32,028 nucleotides of DNA, taken from positions 1 to 32,028 of the forward strand of contig BDDC01000304.1 in the NCBI GenBank assembly GCA_001662425.1. The letters run 5' to 3'. The position numbers were made by a program, and so were the translations under genes. Origin of the DNA: Chlamydomonas sphaeroides (lineage: Eukaryota > Chlorophyta > Chlorophyceae > Chlamydomonadales > Chlamydomonadaceae). Positions 21,040 through 31,848 of the stretch are shown here, one piece after another. The notes under the pieces were generated by a model. That model did not search any database. It was not told the origin of the DNA and saw only the letters and a program-made list of their open reading frames with translations. How positions within the stretch are numbered: position 1 is the stretch's first letter; every line of letters begins with the position of its first letter.

Positions 21040-22686
21040 CGAGGCCAGAACACGGCGGGTGCATATGCGGAGTGGGCCCGCGCCCATGGCCTTGACCCCA
21101 GCCATGGTCCTTGGGTGGCCCTGGGACTGTACTCTCGCATCCATCAGCTGGAGACGGCCGCCCGCAAGTTCGCTGGGTACGGGCGCACCGATGGCGTCGA
21201 CTTCTGTATCGCTATGCAGCACCCGGCGAGGCGGCCGGACGACGAGGTCCAGGAGGCCGAGGCCGGGGTTCGGCTCTCGGCGGCATAGCTGAGGGATCTG
21301 TTCCTGTGCGGGGTGGACCCAGGCTTGGGGACCTACTGGACCTGCGCCAAGGGCTTCCCGCACATGTCCGGCTTCACCGGCCACTCGTTACAGGCTGCCG
21401 GTTGCAGGGCGCTGGATCATCCCGGCAAGATGCACCGGAAACGGCGGCGGCGGCGGCGGCGGCGGCACGGCAGCGGGTCGCGTGGCCATCACGCCAGCGG
21501 CGGCTGCAAGGGCGACCGGTTCTGCGCCGCCACCCGCCGCCGCCGCCGGCAACGCGCCTGCTTCTCGCGCTGCGCAGACGCCGGCCATCGCCAGCAGTGC
21601 GGCTGCCTCGAGCGCCGCCAATGGATGCAGTGGCAGCTGAACTGCCAGCCGCAGCTCGCTGCCTGCCAGTCCGCCATTCCCAGCGAGCGCTCGGGTTGCC
21701 ACCCGCGCCGCGCACGAGGCGCGGATGCGGCACCTGTTCGGCGGCTGGGGCAGCCTGGGCGTGCAGGACCTCCTGGCCCACTACTTCGACCCGCGCCAGC
21801 GCAAGAAGCGGCTCGACTTGTACATCCCCAAGCAGCGGGTGCTGCACCGCGAAGCCGTGCGGCTGACTGGCGGGCGGCCCAAGGACGGGGTGGTGGTGGG
21901 CTAGGGATGCGGCAGCGCGGGGTGGAACTCGGCGATCAGCCGCCAGGGCCAGCCGCTTCGCAAGGAGTTCGGTTTCGGCTGCTGCGCGAGCGGTATGCGC
22001 GGCACGTGGAAATCAGCAACGAGTGCCGCACCTCGCGGGTACGAAGGGTGTTGGGTGGGCGGTGGCGTGTAAAGTGAATGTCTGCTAGAACGGGAGCATG
22101 AGGTGCTTGCTCGAAGTCTCACGGAGTGTGCGCGGCCCCTGCCCTACGCCCCAGGTTTGCAACAACTACGGGTGCGGCCAGCTGCCTGCGGGGGTGCTTC
22201 CTGGGGCGCAGCGTGCGCATGGCGTGCAAGTCTGCCAAGGCTGCGGCATGACATGGAGTGAGTGTCGCGGGGCTATGGGTGGGTGTCTGAGTGGCCGGGT
22301 CTTTTTGTTGGATTTTCAATGAACAGGGTTACAGCCGACTCTCCGACTTGAACGTTAGGGGTTAAGGCAATCGGTAGTGGCAACCAGCAATGCGAGCAGC
22401 AGCGGTGGAAGGACCCCGCTCACCAAAAGGAAGATACGATATAGCTGGTCCGTGCTGGCGTGGCGTTGACAAAGCGGCTGTTACAATGCTGCATTGTGGG
22501 CCGCTGGCGCGGCGCCCAAGCCCATCCCCGCACGCAAGCGGGAGCGAACCTGTCAATCGGGGCGAGGAAATGGTGAACTTGGTCAGCATCCAGAAGCCAG
22601 CGAACCGTGTCGGCAACAGGGATGGTGCAGACCAGCTCCTATGGGCATCCATAAGAGGTGGTCTGCGTGGCCGGGTGAATGGGTAA
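21040..22686 (+). pseudogene. Decayed Fanzor (eukaryotic TnpB-like RNA-guided nuclease) gene
   Basis: LFLCGVDPGLGTYWTC at 21298-21345 resembles the RuvC-I strand with its first catalytic Asp. In frame 2, RKKRLDLYIPKQRVLHREAVRL (split by no stop) leads to VVVG and a TAG at 21902. Back in frame 1, LLRERYARHVEISNECRTSR runs to a GTACGA donor after 22038. An acceptor at 22154 joins VCNNYGCGQL, then HGVQVCQGCGMTW, a zinc-ribbon Cys pattern (22158, 22173, 22233, 22242). A GTGAGT donor follows 22257. A later exon (from about 22445) gives RGVDKAAVTML, resembling RD-N-AARNML but with Gly for the RuvC-III Asp. The gene has in-frame stops (21286, 21902), at least two frameshifts, a CGG-repeat stretch near 21441-21468 and a short N-terminus. 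The product cannot be functional as read. Fanzors are transposon-encoded TnpB relatives. An open frame with stops extends upstream to ATG 20929. Confidence 0.65.
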
Positions 22687-23019
22687 CATGAGCAGCGGGA
22701 CAGCGCGGTAATAACACCGGCAGCGTAACAACACGCTCCTGCGCACCCCCCTCCCTCCACAGTTCTACGTAGCATTTCCACCCCACACTACGAGTGAGAC
22801 CGTTGTCATGACACAGTACGTCCTTGGACAGAGTGCAGCACGCCTCTTACTTATCAGGCGCCGAGTGTGCGGAAAAGGTACTGCTCGAGATGGCAGGAGA
22901 GCTATCCGTTAGCGAGCGGCTGTCCGGATTCCTGGCACCGGGGCGACGCCCGAGGTGCGCTGGCAGAGCCACTTTGAAGCAGCGGCAGCCGTACACCGCT
23001 TACCGAGGAATGGAGGTTG

Positions 23020-23189
23020 GGGCTGGGTGACCTCAGGCGGCTAAAAGCAAGCAAAGTTACTAGAACTGCGGAATCTTGCGAGGCGCTACCGCCTTTGGCG
23101 CCGTCTCGGGTGACTTCCCTGCCGGACGGCGAGGGTAAGTCAACCCCCCGCCCTCGGGTGACTTCGCAGCGGGCGAGATACGAGCCCTA
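23020..23189 (+). repeat. Right-end conserved block of the element, candidate guide-RNA scaffold
   Basis: About 170 bp, rich in GGGTGACTTC and near-copies, ends at the element border. It is conserved with the left half of the miniature element at 658-812, read in reverse. In TnpB and Fanzor loci the guide RNA is made from sequence at the element's right end and extends into flanking DNA. Applying this here is inference. Confidence 0.6.
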
Positions 23190-25718
23190 GCACGCCCTTA
23201 CCGAAGTTGCCAGGTTACAGTGTGGTATAGTGCCGCGCCCAATGGCGCTTCAGTAGTGCATAGCCCATGCTCCGCCAGCTAACACCAGCCACCCACAGCA
23301 CCTGGCTGGGCCCCGCTCCTGATCTCTTGGGCCCCGCTCTCGCATTCCTCGCCCCCCTCCTGACCTCCTGGCCCCGGCAGCGCTGCAACGCGCCGAGGTG
23401 CTCTCGTGAATACCGCCGCCCGCCAGGTACCAGCTGTCCAGCCCTCGCATGGCTACCTGGCTCCATAATCCTTCGTGCTCCAATAACGTGCAGTAATAAA
23501 AGCAACAGTACTCGCGTAACGTGCTGACCTCCCCGCCCTGCACAGGGACAGAGACAGCCCAGCAGCGCCTTGCTCTTTGGCCGTGCATTGGCCATTGCGC
23601 CGGCGTGCCCATCTAAGCCCTGGACCGCTGCTCGCGACAAACCGCAGCAGCCCGCACCCTCTCGCTGCCGGGCAACGCACCATCGCTCGCGCTACAGCAA
23701 AACATATTATTGGTGGTTGAACGTAACACGAAAAGTCACACAAAACGCTGTGCGGGCGGCGCCCACTGCTTGAGCCGCGCAGCAAGGGCGGCTCAGCTGG
23801 GATGCCTTCCCGCAGCAGCAGGAAGGCGCCTGCTGCTAGGCCGGCCATTGGATGAAGCCGGGCCCGGTTGGGCCCAGGGAAGACAGGCCCGACGGGCCGG
23901 CGGGGAGGCATGCGTGGGAGCCGTACGGCAGCAGGGATCGTACGGCAGCAGGCGCGGTACTGCTGTGCCTCGCGCAATGCGGGCAGGCAACCAGTGCCGC
24001 ACCAGTGCCGTAGACATCTGGAAACATCTTCGACCTCACGCGCACCCTGCCAGGCAGCACAGCCCTTCGCCGAACACACAACACGCCAACACCCCCCGAG
24101 CAGACATAGCATATCATCAGGTCCACGAGGCCCGGCACGCTTCCCGAAGCGGCCGCCCGTCAGTCGCAGTCAACGGCGCGCGGACACACGCGCGTCAGCT
24201 CCAACCACCCCCATGGCACACGAAAAGTCCTGGCCCCGCATGGCAATGCGGTCCAGTAAGCTAGGCCGGGCGTTGGAACAAGGGCCCACATGCGCGCTTC
24301 ATCCTCAAAGCCGGCCCCGCAGAAGCAGCCAGAGATAGGCCGGGCGCCTACAGCAACGCCGGGCTTGAATGTAACCCATCCACACACCCAACAGAAAGCC
24401 CGGGTAGGGCCCACCCGCAAGCAAGATGCGCGACGAGAGAGCCGCGAGGGGCGCGGCCCCCGGGCAACGGATGCCGCAGGGGCCCGCTCATTGTATGAAT
24501 GCGCACGCGAGCCGGCACGCGGGCAGAGCAGCGCGCGCAGCCGCTAGCCGGCCAGCGGCCCGGCAGCTAGAGCCATCGCTGGCGAGCAGCAAGCAACGTC
24601 AGCGCAGGGCACGCGCAATCAGTGCCAATACCATTCTGTCCGGTGTGCCCCATCTAACTTCCAGAGGCATTGCCGAGTTCCCAGCATCCGCCATGGCAGC
24701 GCCGCACTGCACAGGGCATACCCGACACTGGGCCGCGCGGTTGGGGCCACAGCCCGCCCGGCGAACTAGAGGACACCGTGCAGTCACACGCTGCCGCGGG
24801 CCACCGCCCCGCCGCATAACCCGGCCCGGCCCCCAGCCAGGGCCAGCACGCGCTCCGTCCGCCCGCGCAACACACATGCCAGACGCACCCCCCCACCTGC
24901 ATCCGGCCCGCCCGCGCATCCCTAACCCAGCGCCGCGGTGCCGCGGACCGCGCCGTGCGCCCCAGCCGCCAACTTCTAACCGCCAGTGATGGAAGCCGCA
25001 ATGGGAGCGGCTGCTGCGCCAGTGCTGCAACACCCCGTTCGCCGCCTGCGGTCAAGTCCAGCTACCCGCCCAGCTACCCGCCGCGGCGCACCCATACGCC
25101 CGCAGGCCAGCAACCACCCGGGTCTCTAGCAATTGTTGGTCCTCGGAACAAGGCCCGCAGGACGGCTGCGGCCGGCACCCAGGCCGCCGCCGCCGCCCTC
25201 CCACGGCAAGGCCGCATGATAACCTGTGCCTCAACGTCGTGCTCGGTCAGGTCCGAGCATCATCATGCAGCATGCACGTGTAGCCCGTGTAGCACAACAC
25301 CTCAGGAATGCGTCTGCCCAAGACGCAAGAGCCGCCGACGGCAACGCCTAAGGCCGCGCTGCAGCCGACGAGCCGCATCGGCTGCTTCGAGGCGCGCCGC
25401 AGCCAGCTGCGCCGCACGCCGCTGCTCAGCTGCAGCAGCTGCGGCCGCGCCGCTCCCCCACGCGCGCCGCCCGGCCCCGGCAGCCGCCGCCGCAGGCATG
25501 CGACCGCGACGGCCCCGCCAACTGCCTGCCTGGCTGCCTGCCTGGTTGCCTGCCTGGCCGACTACCTGGCTGCCTGCCTGCCTGCCTGCCTGGCCGACTA
25601 CCTGCCTGCCTGGTTGCCTGCCTGGCCGACTACCTGGCTGCCTGGTTGCCTGCCTGGCCGACTACCTGGCTGCCTGCCTGCCTGGCCGACTGCCTGGCTG
25701 CCTGGCCGCCGCAGCAGC
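23190..25718. other. Gene-free stretch between the Fanzor element and the kinase gene
   Basis: About 2.5 kb without a supported gene. The side next to 25718 should be the 3' UTR of the minus-strand kinase gene. The only minus-strand TGTAA noticed is at 23218-23214, just outside the element, which would imply an unusually long 3' UTR. GC-rich open frames such as those around 23450-24110 and 24430-25030 have no recognisable motifs. Confidence 0.45.
25519..25709. repeat. Minisatellite of CTGCCTG / GGCCGACTACCTGG words
   Basis: About 190 bp of irregular tandem copies of CTGCCTGCCTGGCCGACTAC and shortened versions. It begins 10 bases beyond the kinase stop codon, so it lies in the probable 3' UTR. 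Confidence 0.85.
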
Positions 25719-28700
25719 TCAGTGCTGCGAGTAGCCCCGGGCCGATACTGGCATGTCCTGGCTGCGCTGCTGCGTCAGCACCTGCGCAACATCACCAAAC
25801 GACACACAGCAGGGGTCAGGGGGCCGGGGTCGGGGAGGCAGGGCCGAGGGCTCTGTCAGGCTGTCCGGGGGGGGCCAGGGGAGGGGCCAGCAGGGCGGCG
25901 CGAGCCGCTGCACCGCCGTGCGGGGGTGCGCGCCGTGCGGGGGTGGGCAGGGCGGCGGCGCAGGGCAGACGAGGGACAGGCGCACAAGCAGGGGCGCAGC
26001 GCGGCCCACACCCCCCCGCCTGGTCACGGGACTCGCCTGCATCTGGTACTTCAGCGCCCCTTCCTCTCTGTCCTGCCCACCCTGCTCCCCTGCCCTACCC
26101 TGCCCACCCTCCGCCCCTGCCCTGCCATCCCCACCCTGCTCCCTAGCCCAGTCTCGCCCACTCGCCTGCAGGTTGTACTTGAGCGCCGATACCAGCTGGG
26201 TAGCGGTGGGGCGCTTGGACGGCTGCGCGGCCCAGCAGGCCTGGCCGGGGGTGGGAGGGGGCACCGGCAGGGCGGGGCACGTGGGGCCGGTGCGGGGCGG
26301 AGCGCGTCAGAGGCTATCACCGCAGCCCCCGACCCAGGGCGGCGCCAGCGCAGCGCATCGAGCGGCGATTCGCAATGGGGCCACCGCAGCTCCGCCTCCT
26401 TGCCGCAGACGCAGACCCGACCAGACCCGACCAGCCAGCCTCCGCCGCTCTCCGGCCCCCGGCCGTCCTGCGCGCCCCGGCCACGCTCCCATTTCCGCCC
26501 CCCTCTGCCAACCTCTGTTTGCCCGTTGGCCCCCTCTGCCCCCAACCACCTGCGCCAGCTGGCGGTAGGCGTACGGAACATCGGACCGGAAGGTGGGCCG
26601 CCGGCCGCGGTACACCTCGCGCGGAATGTCCTTGTTGGGGACGCCCGTGTACGGCTGCTCGCCGCCCGACACACACTCCCTGCGGCGGGGGGAGCAGGGG
26701 GCCGGGGTTGAGTGGGGGCGTCCGCAGTGATGATGGCGGTGCGGCCATCGAGCGAGGCGGGGCAGCGCGCAGGGCGGCCGGCCGGCAGGGGCATTGGCAT
26801 TGGCAGAGGCAGGGGCGGGGCTGCGGCATTGTGCGTCGGTCGGTGCCACGGCCGACTGCCTCGTCACGTGGGTCCGTGGGCCGCATGGAGGGGTCCGGGC
26901 CTGCCTGCTCCCCCCCGCACCACATGACGGCACCGGTGGCGTGCACATACGAAAACATCTTCAAAGCGTATATGCTGATGAGTACATCATGCGAATATGC
27001 CACGTGTCAGCTTGATGGTTTGTATCCATCCTACACATCAACAGCTCGTCGTCCTCGCCCCTCGCTACGCACCACATGATGACGCCCATGGCGTACACAT
27101 CCACCGAGCCGTCCAGCCGGCTGCCTGCCATGGCGAGAGGGCACGGGGGAAGCGGGCTCAGTACGGCAGCCCGGCACGTCAGCGTGGCGTGCGGCCTGCG
27201 TGGCCCGCTCCTCCTCCCGCCGTCCCCTCCCGCTCCTCACCCGCGCGGAACGTCTCCGGCGCCATGTACGGCACGCTGCCGCAAGCCTGGTCGGGCACCA
27301 CATAGGCCTTGTCGCCCTCCGCCTGGTCCAGCTGCAGCGCAAAGCCAAAGTCTGGGGCGGGTGGACAGGGGGTGGGGTGGGTGGGGGGGAAGCGCATGAG
27401 CAAGGAGCAGGGCGCACGGGAAGGCGGCGCACGGGTAGGCCCAGCCGCGGGCCCTGCGGCAGAGGGGCTTCCGTTTCGACCCCCCAGCGACGCACCGCGG
27501 CGATGCGCGCCACCGTCGACACAGGGTTGTAGCGCAGCCGGACACAGCTTGCAATCTGATCACCAACTGCAGTGCGACCAGGAGACCCAGCCCCCTAGCC
27601 TGCAGTGCGACCAGGAGACCCAGCCCCCTAGCCTGCAGTGCGACCAGGAGACCCAGCCCCCTAGCCTGCAGTGCGACCAGGAGACCCAGCCCCCTCGCCT
27701 GCAGTGCGACCAGGAGACCCAGCCCCCTAGCCTGCAGTGCGACCAGGAGACCCAGCCCCCTAGCCTGCAGTGCGACCAGGAGACCCAGCCCCCTAGCCTG
27801 CAGTGCTACCCGTGCATACCTCCGGTCCCCCTATGGCAGCTTCATGGCTCCACCACAGCCTGTCATGACGCCCTATGATGCAGCCATACGTAGTTCACGA
27901 CCGGTGCAGTGCAGCCAGGGAACCCACCCGCCAGCTTGGCGTTGTAGCCGCGCATGTCGCCGTCCGCAGCCGCCGGCGCCGCCGCGCTCTTGAGCAGCAC
28001 GTTGCCAGGCTGCGGGCGGACCGGGAGGGGGGTGGACATCGGCAGGAGGATGTGTTGCCGTATGATGAGCAGACCACAGAGCGCAATTTCACGAACGGTG
28101 AGCGGCTCCCGCAGGTCCGCTGGCCCATACGGGGACAGGGGTGTGCGGTGCTGGGATGGTGAGCGCGCTGGCCCAAGCCCGCTAGGCTAGGGTGACGGTG
28201 AATGGCGCCATCCGGCTTCCTAGTTGTCGCCTTCACGGGGGCAGGAGGAGCTCAGGCTCGCGGGCAGTCTGTGACGTGCGCCGGACCGCCTGCTGCTCTG
28301 CCGCCGCTGCTCTGCCGCCGCTGCTCTGCCGCCGCTGCTCTGCCGCCGCTGCTCTGCCGCCTCTACTCTGCCGCCTTTACTCTGCCGCCTCTGCTCCGCC
28401 GCCGCTGCTCTGCCGCCGCTGCTCTGCCGCCGCTGCTCTGCCGCCGCTGCTCTGCCGCCGCTGCTCAGCCTCACAGCCCCCCACCCGTGGCAGGGCGACA
28501 TAAGCCCCGGCGCCAGCCCCGGGCGGCCCCCTGCCACTCAGTCCCCGGCTGTCGACATCTTGACGTCGCGGTGCACGATGCGGCGCCGGCCCCTCGACCC
28601 CCGCCCTCCACCGGCCCTGGCTCGCCCCTTTTGCTCAGGCGCCCAAGCAGCCTAAGAGTGCCCAGCCCCCCCTGCGGCTGCCTGCGATCCCCCACCCCAT

Positions 28701-30038
28701 CCCCCACCTTGACGTCGCGGTGCACGATGCGGCGGGCGTGCAGGTAGCGCAGCGCCATAGCCACCTGACGTGGGAGGGGAGGGAGGGAGGGAGAGGGAGG
28801 CGTCAAGCCAGGCGGTGAGTTGAGGTGTGGTGTGGTGCGGTGCGCGGAGCATGCATGCATGTCAGGAGGGCAACAAGATACAGCATTGCTATCATCGTAT
28901 CTCCAATGTCCATTGGTTACACAGCCCCACCTCCAGCAGCGTGAGGTAGATGGCCTCCAGGTCCAGTACGTACACGCCGCTGCCCTCGCCGCCGCCCTCG
29001 GCCGCGGTGGCGGGGCGGTGCAGGCGGCCGGTGCCGATGGCGTCGTGCAGCGAGCCCTGGAGGGAGGGGGCGGGAGGGGTGTTAGGAATGGCACATCCGG
29101 CATCGCCGGGGGGAAGGGCGGCGGGAGCATTTGCACACGCCGTTGCGTGTGACACGTGTCGGCAGCTCACCTGGTCGCACCAGTCCATGATGACGGCGGT
29201 GAAGATCATGGGCGGCGGGGCTGCGGCGGCGGCAGCAGCGGGGGCACGCGTCACAACACACGGCCCTCGTGCCTGCCTGCCTGCCTGCTGACATCCCTGC
29301 GGCCGCCGCCCACACACCCAGCCGCAGCGCCCAGCCGCAGCGCCGGCCTCGTGGGCCTCCGTCCCCTCCCCTGCCCTCAGGACCCCTCCGGCCCCTCGCC
29401 TCAGTCGCCCCAGCCACCCCCCATCAAACAGCCCGCCCTCGCCCCCGCTTTCAGCCTCCATGGCGCCTCGCGCACCCCGCCCATGCAGCACGCAACCCTC
29501 CGCCGCCCACTCACTGCCGGGCGGGCGCTGGCTCTCGTCCGAGGGGCTGGGCCGGCGCAGCGTGTAGGCCTCGTCGCCGGTGGGGCCGGGGCCGCTCTCC
29601 TCCAGCACCACGTTGGTGTAGAAGGAGAAGACCTGGGGGCCGGCAGCCAGCAGGGCAGGGGGCAGCGGAGCCACACAGGTCTAGGTCGCGGCAGAGAGCA
29701 GCACAAGGCGCAGCGGGGGACGCCGGGGTAGCGGCACCCGATGCGCGTCTCCCGTGTGGCCGAGGGGCGGCGTTGGCGCACAGCGCATGGGCCCTGCGCG
29801 AGCCCTCGGCCCCGTGCCCCCTGCGCCTGAGCCCCCCAGCCCAGCCCGCGCCCCAGCGGCCCCAGCCCCTCCAGTCCCGTGCCCGCCTTGCGGCCCACCT
29901 GCACCAGGCAAGGGTGGCTGGTGGTGGTCAGCACCGCCAGCTCCATGGCGCCGCGCGTCAGCTCCCGCCGCCGGCTGAGCGCCTCGCTGGGGCTGATGTC
30001 GCCGCCGCCGCCCGGACCCTCCTCGCCGCCAGAGCCGG

Positions 30039-30069
<31 letters not shown>

Positions 30070-31848
30070 CGCGTGGCGGCTGGTGGTGGTGGCGCTCTTG
30101 CGGCGGCCGGCGGGCGAGGGCGCGGCGGTCGCCTGGCTGCTGCTGGCGGCGTTGCCGATGCGAGGCGCGGTGACGGGCTCGGGGTCGGGCATGCCGATGA
30201 GCTTGACCGCCACCGCCACCTGCGGGGTGGGCGGGGGTGGGCGGGGGAGGAGGGTCGCATGCGTTAGGGTTCGTGTCGGCCGCTGCCCGCACCCCCCGGC
30301 CTGGGAAGGTCGCAGCCCTTGTAAACAGCAGCCCTGCCGCAGCCCTCCCTTCCTTGCCCCGCTGCCGCCCCACCTGCGCCAGCAGCCCCCTCAGCACGAT
30401 GCCGTTGCCGCCGCGGCCCAGCAGCGACACCAGCTGCAGCTGATCCAGGTCGTCCGAGGAGCGCGAGGTCCTGGGGAGGGGGGGGCGAGGGGGAGGGCAG
30501 GCGGATTCAGGGGTGTCCAGGGTACCTGTCGCGGGAGGAGTGTTGAGATGGAGCCATGTTGGGGGCCGCGGTGAGGGCAGGGGCTCCGGCACGCCGCCGG
30601 TTCTGCTGCCGTGGGGCCGCACCTGGGGGGCCCTGGGGAGCTACCCTGCAACGCAAGCCCCATGCTCATGCCCGCGCCTCGGCCGCCGCAGCCGTGGCTC
30701 ACGGTCCACGGTGCCGGCTCTGCGCCCCACGACCCCACCGCGGGCGGCCGCGTGCAGGCAGTCGGTGAGCGGCGCCAGCAGCGCCGACCCCACCTGGGTG
30801 CCCTGCCACCACCCTGCCGCGCTGTGTGCCGCCCAGCCCAGACAGGGCGTCCCTTGCCCCATGCGCCCCGAGCCCCACGGCCTCTCCCCCGCCCACCCCT
30901 CTCCCGCGACTCCCCCTTGGCCGTACCTGCCCTCCATCAGCCGCTCCAGCTGGCTGTCCTGCAGGGAGGCCTGGAAGCTGGACACCAACACCCCCATCTG
31001 GTTGCGCATGGCGCTGCCGCCGTCAATCTCCTGCAGACGGGAGGAGGGGATGGTTATGTGTATTATGGTCCCGGGCACGATATGTAGACCCTGTGACACG
31101 GCGTGTCCAGTACGGTCCAGTCCGCCTGCACCTGCAAGCGGATGAGGCTGCTGCAGCGCACGGGCAGCGGCGGCGCGCCATTGGTCGAGTGGCCGCCTGA
31201 AAAATTGATCTGCAGCTGCTGCAGCGAGTCCAGCAGCGCGTTGTTGGTGCCGGCGTTGCTGTCGTAGCCCAGCAGCGCGTCTGCGGGGCGGAGGGTGAGG
31301 GAGGGAGGGGTGAGGGAGGGGTGAGGGCGGGAGGGGGGCGGGGCGACGGGTCTGCAGATATCACGCGTGGCGGCGGCAGGCGTGCCGGCACGCGGGCGCC
31401 CGCGGGTGTCACCCCGAGGGAAAGCCGCTGTGCCGCGGGTTGCTGGCAGCGGCGCTCGCAGCGGCCTCGCAGCGCTGGGGCCTTCGCCCTGCCTGCCCAC
31501 TCCCGCCCTGCCTGACCAGCCCGCTCCGCACGCACCGTCAATGTCAAGCCGCGAGATCTGCGCCAGCGTGCCCGGCGCCATGCCGCCGCCGCGGCTGCTC
31601 TCGATGAGCCGCACGTGGCCGCCCGTGCTGGGGCCACACAGGCCCACCAGCGCGCTGTCCTCCACGCCCGCGCCGCCGTTGGCGCCGCCGTTACCCGAGG
31701 CGGGCTGCTGGGGCTGCTGCTGCTGTTGGTCTGCCACGTTGCTGGGCGAGGTGGCGAAGCCGTTGAGCAGGGCCCCCATGGTGCCACTGCTGGGGCGGCT
31801 GCGGTTCGCAAAGGAGAGGGGTGACTTCATGCTGCGCGTGGACCCCAG
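25719..31848 (-). CDS. Protein kinase, probably TKL-type Ser/Thr kinase (5' end likely outside the window)
   Basis: Fifteen exons: 31848-31536, 31280-31132, 31030-30927, 30470-30374, 30219-29899, 29632-29515, 29220-29171, 29056-28931, 28764-28708, 28009-27928, 27351-27241, 27124-27073, 26679-26550, 26240-26166, 25781-25719. Counted from the Met at 31830 there are 609 residues. The kinase domain shows the Gly loop LGRGGNG (200-206), VAVK (Lys221), HRDVKPGN (Asp437), DFG (467-469), GSVPYMAPE, DVYAMGVIMWE and a closing KRPTATQLVSAL. A ~60-residue Gly/Ser-rich insertion follows the VAVK strand. The first 180 residues are Gln/Gly-rich with no named domain. The first exon has an acceptor-like CAG before 31848, so coding may start further upstream. 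The last intron needs a GC donor (CAG|GCGAGT after 26166); a GT donor three bases on would change the final ~20 residues. Substrate unknown. Confidence 0.85.
26919..26950 (-). repeat. Decayed copy of part of a kinase exon
   Basis: These ~32 bases resemble 27071-27102 at about three quarters of positions, including the donor end ATGTG|GTGCG. The source exon encodes the DVYAMGVIMW strand; the copy reads YVHATGAVMW. It lies in the next intron. Upstream in that frame there is a possible CAG acceptor, but the joined frame does not fit cleanly. Confidence 0.45.
27567..27806. repeat. 33-bp minisatellite, seven copies plus a partial one
   Basis: The unit starts CTGCAGTGCGACCAGGAGAC and repeats almost perfectly without spacers, inside the kinase intron 27352-27927. 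One unit carries CTCGC instead of CTAGC. Confidence 0.95.
28294..28466. repeat. 14-bp minisatellite GCTCTGCCGCCGCT, about 12 copies
   Basis: Tandem copies with a few T-for-G changes in the middle (CTCTACTCTG, CTTTACTCTG) lie inside the kinase intron 28010-28707. Because the unit is not a multiple of three, it stays open in several frames and creates false open frames. Confidence 0.9.
28559..28585 (-). repeat. Intronic copy of the kinase HRD exon end
   Basis: These 27 bases are identical to 28708-28734, which encode RRIVHRDVK at the end of an exon. In this copy the donor is ATGTCG rather than GTGGGG, so it cannot be spliced as the exon is. It lies 123 bases into the following intron. Confidence 0.85.

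Larger units (their letters stand above)
20885..23189 (+). mobile_element. Degenerate terminal-inverted-repeat element carrying a Fanzor/TnpB-like relic, about 2.3 kb
   Basis: The left end reads CGGGGCTCCTATCTTA. The right end is about GAGATACGAGCCCTA, and its reverse complement shares GGGCTC-TATCT with the left. Bases 20885-20945 match the right half of the miniature element (658-896) in reverse, including the stretch CACCCGAC-TG-TGGCC. Bases 23020-23189 match its left half in reverse along the full ~165 bp. The flanks TCGCACTC and TAGCACGC agree at six of eight positions and may be a decayed duplication. No transposase frame was recognised, so it looks non-autonomous. Exact borders are uncertain by a few bases. 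Confidence 0.65.

Noticed and set aside
20885..23189. Autonomous hAT element
   Set aside because: No transposase motif was recognised between the ends; the only coding relic resembles Fanzor.
23453..24112. Minus-strand open frame of 219 codons
   Set aside because: No domain, no splice support and composition typical of random GC-rich frames; it could be part of a long 3' UTR.
27567..27806. CRISPR-like array of 33-bp repeats
   Set aside because: The units follow one another without spacers, lie in a eukaryotic intron, and have no cas genes nearby.
27309..27878. Plus-strand open frame with LQCDQETQPPS repeats
   Set aside because: It runs over kinase exons on the other strand and stays open only because the intronic repeat unit is 33 bp.
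28192..28503. Plus-strand open frames rich in LPPLLCRRC
   Set aside because: They are products of the 14-bp minisatellite read in rotating frames and have no start context or domain.
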